The translations under genes and the position numbers were made by a program. From Chloroflexota bacterium (GTDB taxonomy: Bacteria; Chloroflexota; Dehalococcoidia; SZUA-161; JAUWZY01), in assembly GCA_030615045.1 (NCBI GenBank), contig JAUWZY010000060.1, positions 1-5,541 of the forward strand: 5,541 nt of DNA, in the 5' to 3' direction. The first letter of the stretch is position 1. Each line of letters begins with the position of its first letter. Below, piece by piece: positions 1-5,541 of the stretch. Below the pieces are notes generated by a model, which worked only from the letters and a program-made list of their open reading frames with translations, ran no database searches and was not told the origin of the DNA.

Positions 1-501
1 TTTGATGGCAAGAGCCCAAAGATAGCTGAATCGGCCTGGGTCAGCGAGGCAGCCTATGTTGTCGGCGACGTGGAAATCGGCCCAAATTCGGCTGTCTGGC
101 CCGGCGCTGTGGTCAGGGCCGACTTCACCAAGATCAGGATCGGTAGTAACACCGACGTCGAGGACAACTGCGTCATCCATGGCATGCCAGGGGAGCCGAT
201 GGAGATCGGCAACAATGTGGTCATCACCCACGGCGCAGTGGTCCACAGCCGCAGCATCGGGAATGACGTCTTTATCGGCTTTAATGCCGCCATCCTGCCC
301 CACGCCGAGGTGGGCAACCGGTGCTTTATCGCCGCTAACTCAGTGGTCACCGAGGGGATGAAGATCCCCGACGGCTCATTCGTCGCCGGGGCCCCAGCCG
401 AGGTCAAAGGCAAGATCTCAGAGAACCAGCTATCTTGGATAAAAGGGCACCTTGAGGTCTATCCCCAGATGGCGAGGAGGTTCAAAGAGCAGGGGCTTTA
501 A
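1..501 (+). CDS. Gamma-class carbonic anhydrase family protein (5' end cut by window edge)
   Basis: The reading frame is open from base 1 to the TAA at 499-501, giving 166 visible residues. Family members run about 170-180 residues, so only a few N-terminal residues (usually before an F-x-G-x-x-P start like the one seen) are missing. The GTG at 70 is internal, because family-typical sequence precedes it. The protein is built of hexapeptide repeats (VEIGPNSAVWPGAVV, IGNDVFIGFNAAIL) that form a left-handed beta-helix, followed by a C-terminal helix; such proteins are cytoplasmic trimers. The three zinc ligands of the family are present at visible residues H60, H77 and H82, with the R39/D41 pair of the V-R-x-D motif. 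It lacks the acidic loop of archaeal Cam, so it belongs to the short CamH/YrdA/PaaY-like group. Some of that group hydrate CO2 and others have no proven activity. Positions equivalent to Cam Asn73 and Gln75 are Asp52 and Glu54, which leaves catalysis uncertain. It converges on argS. Confidence 0.93.
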   Translation, partial: FDGKSPKIAESAWVSEAAYVVGDVEIGPNSAVWPGAVVRADFTKIRIGSNTDVEDNCVIHGMPGEPMEIGNNVVITHGAVVHSRSIGNDVFIGFNAAILPHAEVGNRCFIAANSVVTEGMKIPDGSFVAGAPAEVKGKISENQLSWIKGHLEVYPQMARRFKEQGL

Positions 502-504
502 AGC

Positions 505-2163
505 TTACATCTGCTCCGGCGCGGTCATCCCCATGAGGTAAAGGGTCCTGGCGAGGATGATCTTGGCTGCTGCCACCAGCTTGAGCCGAGCCCAGGTTAA
601 AGGTTCATCATTGGAGACCACTCGGCACTGCTTATAGAAGCTGTGGAAGACGGTGGCCAGCTCTTGGGCGTAATAAGGCAGGTGATGAGGCTCGAGGTTA
701 CGAGCTGCCATCTCTATTATCTCCGGTAGCTGGATCATCCTGCGGATCAGGGTTAGTTCCGGCTCCGTGACCAGCAGGGCAACATCCCCCTGAGCATAGT
801 CGATGTTCCTTTCCCCGGCCAGGCGAAGGATGCTGGCGATACGAGCATGGGCATATTGCACATAGTAAACCGGGTTATCCATGGACTGTTGTTTTGCCAG
901 TTCGAGGTCGAAGTCCATCTGGCTTGAGGCAGCGCGGGAGAGGAAGAAGAAGCGGCAGACATCGGGGCCGACCTCATCAACCAGCTCACGGAGGGTAATG
1001 ATCTCACCAGCGCGCTTCGAAGCCCGCAGCAAAGCCTCGCCACGGCGCAGGCTGACCATCTGAGCGATTATTATCTGTAGTCGCTCCGGACCGACCCCCA
1101 AGGCGCTGGCCACGGCCTTCATCCGAGAGATATGCTCTTGATGATCGGCACCCCAGACATCGATCACCGTGTCAAAGCCACGCTCCAAGAACTTGTTATA
1201 GTGATAAGTGACATCAGACGCCAGATAAGTAGGGACGCCGCTGGTGCGAACCAGAACATTGTCCTTGTCCTCGCCCAGAGCTGTGGACACAAACCAGAGC
1301 GCCCCCTCCTTCTCCCCGATATAGCCTCCTTGCCTGAGCAGAGACATCGCCCGCTCAAACTGACCTTGCTCATAAAGGCTCTTCTCGCTGAACCAGACAT
1401 CGAATTCGACACCTAAGAGCTCCAGGTCAGACTTTATCCACCCCATAACCTTGGCCAGCCCGATTTTGCCCAGCTCCCCGATCGCTTCCTCGGGCGATAG
1501 AGCAAGGAAAGCATCTCCTCTTTCAGCAACGATGTCCTCGGCCAGCTCCACCATATAGCCGCCATGATAGCCATCTACGGGCATCTCAGCAGGACGACCC
1601 AAGGCCTGACAGTAGCGGGCGTAGAGCGAGCGGTAGAAGGCATCTATCTGACTGCCAGCGTCATTAATATAATATTCCCGCTGCACCTCATATCCGGCAG
1701 CGCCAAGGATGCTGGCTAACGTGCTGCCCAAGACAGCGCCGCGGCCGTGACCGACATGGAGGGGGCCGGTGGGGTTGACGCTGACAAATTCCAGCTGAAC
1801 CCGCGAGCCCTGCCCCAGGTCGAGGTCACCATATCTCTCCCTGGCGCTCAGGATCTCCTCGACCTGCTGTGCCAGCCAACTACCCCTGAGGATGAAGTTT
1901 ATAAATCCGGGAGGGACTACCGAGACCGTTTCCACCTCCTCGGCAGGGGGCAGGACGCCGGCTATAGTCTCGGCGATGACCAGGGGGTCTGTCTGTGCCA
2001 CCCGACCGAGCCTTAAGGCCATGGTGCTGGCATAATCACCGTGCTCTGGATTTTGAGGTCGCTCCAGGGAGACCTCAGGCACAGCCAAGGGTGGGAGTAA
2101 ACCCCTTTTTTGGGCCTCGACAACGGCTTGTTGCAAGAGCTGAGCGATCTTGTCTTTAACCAT
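505..2163 (-). CDS. argS: Arginine--tRNA ligase (arginyl-tRNA synthetase)
   Basis: Class I synthetase that charges tRNA(Arg) with arginine in the cytoplasm, using ATP. The 552 residues are a normal full length. Domains in order: an N-terminal tRNA-contacting domain (about 1-95, with HGDYAST at 41-47 and PPGFINF at 84-90); the Rossmann catalytic domain with the HIGH signature as HVGH (136-139, inside NPTGPLHVGHGRG), YINDAGSQI (165-173), the TSGVPTYLASD segment (307-317) and DVWGADH (335-341); then the helical DALR anticodon-binding domain from about 430 (NPVYYVQYAHARI) to the end, closing with the family-typical M-G-x-x-A-P-x-x-M. The KMSKS loop is degenerate, RASKRAG at 380-386, keeping the second lysine (K383). 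The start is ATG, preceded by GGAG with a 5-base spacer inside the 3' end of recG. One base separates it from the recG stop, suggesting translational coupling. It is the last minus-strand gene here and ends 3 bases from the converging carbonic anhydrase gene. Confidence 0.98.
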   Translation of the reverse strand: MVKDKIAQLLQQAVVEAQKRGLLPPLAVPEVSLERPQNPEHGDYASTMALRLGRVAQTDPLVIAETIAGVLPPAEEVETVSVVPPGFINFILRGSWLAQQVEEILSARERYGDLDLGQGSRVQLEFVSVNPTGPLHVGHGRGAVLGSTLASILGAAGYEVQREYYINDAGSQIDAFYRSLYARYCQALGRPAEMPVDGYHGGYMVELAEDIVAERGDAFLALSPEEAIGELGKIGLAKVMGWIKSDLELLGVEFDVWFSEKSLYEQGQFERAMSLLRQGGYIGEKEGALWFVSTALGEDKDNVLVRTSGVPTYLASDVTYHYNKFLERGFDTVIDVWGADHQEHISRMKAVASALGVGPERLQIIIAQMVSLRRGEALLRASKRAGEIITLRELVDEVGPDVCRFFFLSRAASSQMDFDLELAKQQSMDNPVYYVQYAHARIASILRLAGERNIDYAQGDVALLVTEPELTLIRRMIQLPEIIEMAARNLEPHHLPYYAQELATVFHSFYKQCRVVSNDEPLTWARLKLVAAAKIILARTLYLMGMTAPEQM

Positions 2164-2172
2164 TTCAGCTCC
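2164..2172 (-). promoter_or_regulatory. Ribosome binding site of argS overlapping the recG stop
   Basis: Read on the minus strand, the junction is GTGGAGCTGAAATG. GGAG (2169-2172) lies 5 bases before the argS ATG (2161-2163), and the recG stop TGA (2165-2167) sits in the spacer. A ribosome finishing recG would therefore end on the argS initiation site, which suggests reinitiation or coupling. That is inferred from the arrangement only. Confidence 0.7.
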
Positions 2173-4519
2173 ACTCCCCCTCGCTCCGCCACAGCCGAGC
2201 TACTTCCCGAGCCAGAGGCCTGTGCTCAGGCCTGTCCAGCCCCGGGTCGGACTCAAAGAGGCGCAGAGCTTGATCGCGGGCCAGCTCCAAAAGCTCGACA
2301 TCGGAGAGTTTGGCCATCTTGAGGTCGGGGAGCCCGCTCTGCCTGGTACCGAAGAACTCGCCAGGCCCTCTGAGCCTCAAATCCTCTTCCGCTAAGGCGA
2401 AGCCATCCTGCGTGCGCTCGATAATGGCCAAGCGCTCCCTGGCCTCGACTGAAGGCATCTCGGCGAGGAGGAGACAGTAGCTTTGATGCTGGCTACGTCG
2501 CACCCGACCGCGAAATTGATGCAATTGGGCCAGCCCAAAGCGGTCGGCACCCTCAACCACCATCACCGTGGCATTGGGGACATCGATGCCGACCTCGACC
2601 ACCGGTGTTGCCACCAAGATATCCAGTTCCCCGCCACGGAATCGTCTCATCACCTCATCTTTCTCCGCGGTCGACATCCGCCCATGAAGTAAGCCAAGCC
2701 TCAGTTCAGGGAACACCTGCTCAGAAAGGCGCTGGTATTCCGTTATCGCTGCCTTAGCCTCTATGACTTCCGAGTCCTCGATCAAGGGGCAGATGATAAA
2801 AGCTTGGCGTCCCGTTGCTATTTGCTTGTGCACAAATTCATAAGCGCTTTGCTGCTCCCCGGGGCTCAGCCATCTCGTTTTGACCTCAGGTCTCCCCGGC
2901 GGGAGCTGGTCGATGACCGAGAGGTCTAAGTCACCATAAACGGTTAAAGCCAGGGTGCGGGGGATAGGGGTGGCGCTCATAACCAAGACATGAGGGCTTG
3001 ATCCCTTCTGGCGCAGCGCTGCTCGCTGCATGACGCCAAAGCGGTGCTGCTCATCGACTACAGCCAGCCCAAGCCTGGCGAACTCTATCCCCCTTTGAAT
3101 CAGGGCATGTGTGCCCACGATGATATCGACCTCGTCTTCGGCAATACGCTGCTGAAGCTCCTGCTTGGCTTTCTCCTTCAGTCCCCCGATGAGCAGGCCC
3201 ACCGTGAGGGGACGGCAAAGCAACGAGGGAAAGGTGCAGAGGGCTCCTTCCCCCTCCTGCCCGCCCAACAAACGGCAGATGCTGGCAAAGTGTTGCTCGG
3301 CCAAGATCTCCGTTGGCGCCATGATGGTTGCTTGGTAGCCGCTGGCAGCAGCGAGGAACATTGCCGCTGTTGCCACCACCGTCTTGCCGCTGCCAACCTC
3401 CCCTTGAAGCAATCGGCACATTGGCTTGGATTGGCTCAAGTCAGCCAAGATCTGTCCCAGGGCATTCTTCTGCGCCCCGGTCAGCTCAAAAGGCAAAGCG
3501 GCAAGAAAAGGCTCAAGGAGCTGCCAGTCCGCATTTATGGCATATCCCGGCTCGCCTTCTTGCCATTCTTTCCTCCTCGATAGCACGCCCAACTGAATGA
3601 GGAAGAGCTCATCGAATGCGAGGCGCATCCTCGCCCTATCCTTCGACAGCTCGTCATCGGGGTAATGCGCCTGTGCCACAGCCTGGGGCAAGGGCAAAAG
3701 CCCGGCGCTGTCTTTTATCTCCTGAGGCAGGAAATCCACAAGCTCAGGCGCCCATTGATCCACGACCTCCTTCATCAGTCGGCGCACCTGCCGAGGATAA
3801 AGCCCCTCGGTGAGAGGGTAGACCGGAACCAGACGACCGGTATGGACTAATTCCTCAGATTCGAGAAGCTCGTACTCGGGCGACTGAAATACCGTACGCC
3901 CGTTCCAGAGGGTCACCCTGCCGCTGATGGCCAGCTGCAGGTTGGTGCGGAGCTTTTTCGTTAGATACGGCTGGTTAAACCAGACAACACGGATGTTCCC
4001 CGTTTCGTCGCCGACGATGGCTTCGGTAATCGCCATGCCGCGGCCGCTGGTCTTCTCAGAAGCCTCCCAGACACGAGCCACAATGGTCTGCTCCTCCCCT
4101 ACTTCCAGTTCGGAGATGGATTTCCTCTGGCTATAGTCGATGTGGCGCCGGGGGAAGAAATAGAGCATGTCGCGCACTGTTTTGACGCCTAATTTCCCAA
4201 ATCTGGCGCCAAGCCCTGTGCTTATCCCCCTCAGCCGGCTAATCGGGGCATCAAAAGAAACGGCGGGCAGCTTCTTGCCTCTGCTGCCTGACTCAGGCTT
4301 TCCCTCAGCGGCAAGCTGCCCCAGCATCCCTTGCAGCCATTCCCTTCGCTGCGTTTCGTCCAGGGCAGCATAGCTTGGAGAGGGCAGCGACAAGCCCTCC
4401 AGCTCAGCGCCGCAGCGGTTTAAAAATCTATCCAGCCCGCCGATGACTGCGGTATTGGCATAGTCCTTGGCCTGCTCCAGTTCCAAGACCTTTCTCAGCC
4501 GCTCCCGATTAGGGTTCAA
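2165..4519 (-). CDS. recG: ATP-dependent DNA helicase RecG
   Basis: Superfamily 2 double-stranded DNA translocase that regresses stalled replication forks and migrates Holliday junctions. It has 784 residues against about 690 in E. coli; the excess is mostly an N-terminal helical extension (about 1-90), as in longer RecG forms such as that of Thermotoga. Next come a helix-hairpin-helix-like stretch (95-130, ending FFPRRHIDYS) and the OB-fold wedge domain (about 133-225). Helicase motifs: Q-motif-like PFELTGAQ (343-350), Walker A GEVGSGKT (373-380), Ia APTEILAEQH (401-410), Ib VGTHALIQ (468-475), Walker B DEQH (489-492), III SATPIPRT (515-522), LLHGRM (610-615), V ATPVVEVGIDVPNA (637-650) and VI QLHQFRGRVRR (665-675). 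The TRG translocation segment follows (about 701-735, DGFALAEEDLRLRGPGEFFGTRQSG). Two oddities: motif VI normally reads RGRVGR, and about 15 extra residues lie between motifs Ia and Ib. The start is TTG (4517-4519), chosen for the AAGGAG four bases upstream. Confidence 0.98.
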   Translation of the reverse strand: MNPNRERLRKVLELEQAKDYANTAVIGGLDRFLNRCGAELEGLSLPSPSYAALDETQRREWLQGMLGQLAAEGKPESGSRGKKLPAVSFDAPISRLRGISTGLGARFGKLGVKTVRDMLYFFPRRHIDYSQRKSISELEVGEEQTIVARVWEASEKTSGRGMAITEAIVGDETGNIRVVWFNQPYLTKKLRTNLQLAISGRVTLWNGRTVFQSPEYELLESEELVHTGRLVPVYPLTEGLYPRQVRRLMKEVVDQWAPELVDFLPQEIKDSAGLLPLPQAVAQAHYPDDELSKDRARMRLAFDELFLIQLGVLSRRKEWQEGEPGYAINADWQLLEPFLAALPFELTGAQKNALGQILADLSQSKPMCRLLQGEVGSGKTVVATAAMFLAAASGYQATIMAPTEILAEQHFASICRLLGGQEGEGALCTFPSLLCRPLTVGLLIGGLKEKAKQELQQRIAEDEVDIIVGTHALIQRGIEFARLGLAVVDEQHRFGVMQRAALRQKGSSPHVLVMSATPIPRTLALTVYGDLDLSVIDQLPPGRPEVKTRWLSPGEQQSAYEFVHKQIATGRQAFIICPLIEDSEVIEAKAAITEYQRLSEQVFPELRLGLLHGRMSTAEKDEVMRRFRGGELDILVATPVVEVGIDVPNATVMVVEGADRFGLAQLHQFRGRVRRSQHQSYCLLLAEMPSVEARERLAIIERTQDGFALAEEDLRLRGPGEFFGTRQSGLPDLKMAKLSDVELLELARDQALRLFESDPGLDRPEHRPLAREVARLWRSEGEWS

Positions 4520-4532
4520 CCCTCTCCTTCCC
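4520..4532 (-). promoter_or_regulatory. Ribosome binding site of recG filling the fakA-recG gap
   Basis: The whole 13-base gap reads GGGAAGGAGAGGG on the minus strand. AAGGAG (4524-4529) is close to a perfect Shine-Dalgarno sequence and sits 4 bases before the TTG at 4517-4519. It decides the recG start, because no ATG or GTG lies nearby in frame. The gap is too short for a promoter or terminator, so recG is probably read from a transcript that starts in or before fakA. Confidence 0.8.
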
Positions 4533-5541
4533 CTACTCCACCGAGACGATGTAATTATAGTGCGGTTGCCCCCCGGCCACCAGCTCCAATTTGTGCTCCG
4601 GGTATCTCTGGCCGATAGACTGGGCTATTTCCTCGACCTCAGCAGTTGTAGCGTCGGCTCCATAATAGATAGTGACCAGCTCGCCATTTCCCATGTCCAT
4701 CTTAGCCAGAAGCTTAAGCAGCGCCTCGGGCATGGCATCAGCGGCAACAACTAAATCGCCTTCAAGGAAAGCAATGGCTTGACCCTTGTTTATTGCAAGA
4801 TCGCCCCTTCTCATGGAGCGCATTGCAGTGGTGAGCTCGCCACTGCAAACTGTATCAAGGGCATTCTCCATCGCCTTGATATTGGTTTCCAAATCAACCT
4901 CAGGATTGAAGGCGAGGAGGGCTGCAACCCCCTGAGGGATGGTCTTGGTCGGCACCACCGCCACCTTTTTCCCGGTTAAGGACTGAACTTGGGCTGCGAT
5001 GGGCAAGACATTAGGGTTATTGGGCAAGATGATGACCTTTTCCGAGGGTGTAGACTCCGCTGCCCGGAGCAGCTCTTGGACGCTGGGGTTCATAGTCTCG
5101 CCACCGGGGATGGGGGCAGCTCCGAGATCGGTGAACACCTGACTCAGCCCTTCCCCAGAGACCACAGCCACTATGCAAATCTCGGCCACAGGCTGGAGCG
5201 GCCTCTCCATTTGGGCTATGAAATCTCGATGCTGCTCCTGCATGTTATCCACCTTCACCTGACGCAACACCCCCAAGGAAGTAGCATAGCTCAGGGCAGC
5301 ACCTGGGTCCATGGTATGGAGATGGGCCCTGACCATGGTCTCATCGCCAACTACCAGGACGGATTCACCGAGTTTGTCCAGCCTATTCCTGATCTGCTCC
5401 AAATCGAGGCCATGCCCTTGGATCAGGAACTCCGTGCAGTAGCCGTAGAAAGGCTCTTCAGCTTGCTTTTGGATAGCAAGAGCCAAGGGACGGGGGCTAA
5501 AAGCCATTTCCAAAGCCTCCTCGCCCCGGAGATGACGCAAT
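4533..5541 (-). CDS. fakA: FakA/YloV-family fatty acid kinase subunit (N-terminal part beyond window edge)
   Basis: Partial: the frame is open to the right edge, leaving 335 visible residues ending in TAG at 4533-4535. Family proteins are about 550 residues, so the N-terminal DhaL/DAK2 ATP-binding domain (roughly 200 residues) lies outside. The TTG at 5538-5540 is just an internal leucine. The visible middle domain has GYCTEFLI (33-40 of the visible part), VLVVGDETMVRAHLHT (61-76) and the VDNMQEQH segment (97-104). C35, H73 and H75 match in order and spacing the Cys/His/His cluster described in Staphylococcus FakA. The C-terminal DegV-like domain has GGETMNPS (146-153), ILPNNPNV (171-178), VVPTKTIPQG (195-204) and ends GGQPHYNYIVSVE. 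By family knowledge, FakA phosphorylates fatty acids held by FakB carriers, feeding acyl-phosphate to phospholipid synthesis; no FakB gene is visible. It is the most upstream visible gene of the minus-strand run, 13 bases before recG. The kinase assignment rests on the two visible domains, since the catalytic one is not seen. Confidence 0.9.
   Translation of the reverse strand, partial: LRHLRGEEALEMAFSPRPLALAIQKQAEEPFYGYCTEFLIQGHGLDLEQIRNRLDKLGESVLVVGDETMVRAHLHTMDPGAALSYATSLGVLRQVKVDNMQEQHRDFIAQMERPLQPVAEICIVAVVSGEGLSQVFTDLGAAPIPGGETMNPSVQELLRAAESTPSEKVIILPNNPNVLPIAAQVQSLTGKKVAVVPTKTIPQGVAALLAFNPEVDLETNIKAMENALDTVCSGELTTAMRSMRRGDLAINKGQAIAFLEGDLVVAADAMPEALLKLLAKMDMGNGELVTIYYGADATTAEVEEIAQSIGQRYPEHKLELVAGGQPHYNYIVSVE

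Noticed and set aside
54..413. A 119-codon open frame on the minus strand opposite the carbonic anhydrase gene.
   Set aside because: The plus-strand frame carries the zinc ligands and hexapeptide repeats; the opposite frame is a low-complexity Pro/Thr/Ser/Leu shadow.
70..501. GTG at 70 as the real start of the carbonic anhydrase gene.
   Set aside because: The 23 codons before it are in frame and match the family N-terminus (FDGKSPKIAESAWV), so the gene starts before the window.
495..504. Perfect 10-bp palindrome GCTTTAAAGC as a terminator or operator.
   Set aside because: It has no loop, a weak AT centre and no T-tract, and lies across two stop codons; a chance palindrome of this length is not surprising.
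3044..3583. A 179-codon open frame on the plus strand opposite recG.
   Set aside because: It lies wholly opposite conserved RecG helicase motifs, its product has no domain-like pattern, and long antisense frames are expected in GC-rich coding DNA.
4467..4754. A 95-codon plus-strand frame crossing the fakA-recG junction.
   Set aside because: It is antisense to two well-supported genes and its product matches nothing I recognise.
5538..5540. TTG near the right edge as a start for the FakA-like protein.
   Set aside because: The DhaL domain that always precedes this part of the family is missing, so the gene continues beyond the edge.

Overview
This window is an ordinary bacterial housekeeping block and is almost entirely coding. 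Three genes lie head to tail on the minus strand: a fatty acid kinase-type protein (FakA/YloV family, cut by the right window edge), recG and argS. One plus-strand gene, a gamma-class carbonic anhydrase family protein cut by the left edge, converges on argS. The gaps are 13 bp (fakA-recG), 1 bp (recG-argS) and 3 bp (argS-carbonic anhydrase). No non-coding stretch is long enough to hold an RNA gene, mobile element or CRISPR array.

Organism (inference): moderately GC-rich DNA and a RecG with a long N-terminal extension and family-specific wording (for example GGLDRF near the N-terminus, and VEGADRFG with QLHQFRGRV in the helicase core). The ArgS and FakA wording is similar (HYNKF; a C-terminus ending PHYNYIVSVE). 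From memory of these families this fits Chloroflexota, perhaps near Dehalococcoidia. No database search was run, so this is a lean and not an identification.

Layout: bases 1-501 (+) encode a left-handed beta-helix carbonic anhydrase-like protein lacking only its first few residues. Bases 505-2163 (-) encode arginyl-tRNA synthetase, 2165-4519 (-) the RecG branch-migration helicase, and 4533-5541 (-) the middle and C-terminal domains of the FakA-like protein. The minus-strand genes are probably one transcript whose promoter lies beyond the right edge. recG appears to start at TTG behind a strong ribosome binding site. argS starts one base after the recG stop, so the two are probably translationally coupled.

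The genes serve different processes (phospholipid precursor supply, fork and recombination repair, translation), so the grouping looks like a housekeeping operon and not a dedicated system. I found no convincing undescribed system. The points most worth checking are a glycine-to-arginine change in RecG motif VI, changed active-site neighbours in the carbonic anhydrase, and the fakA-recG linkage, which recalls the Bacillus subtilis yloV-recG region.
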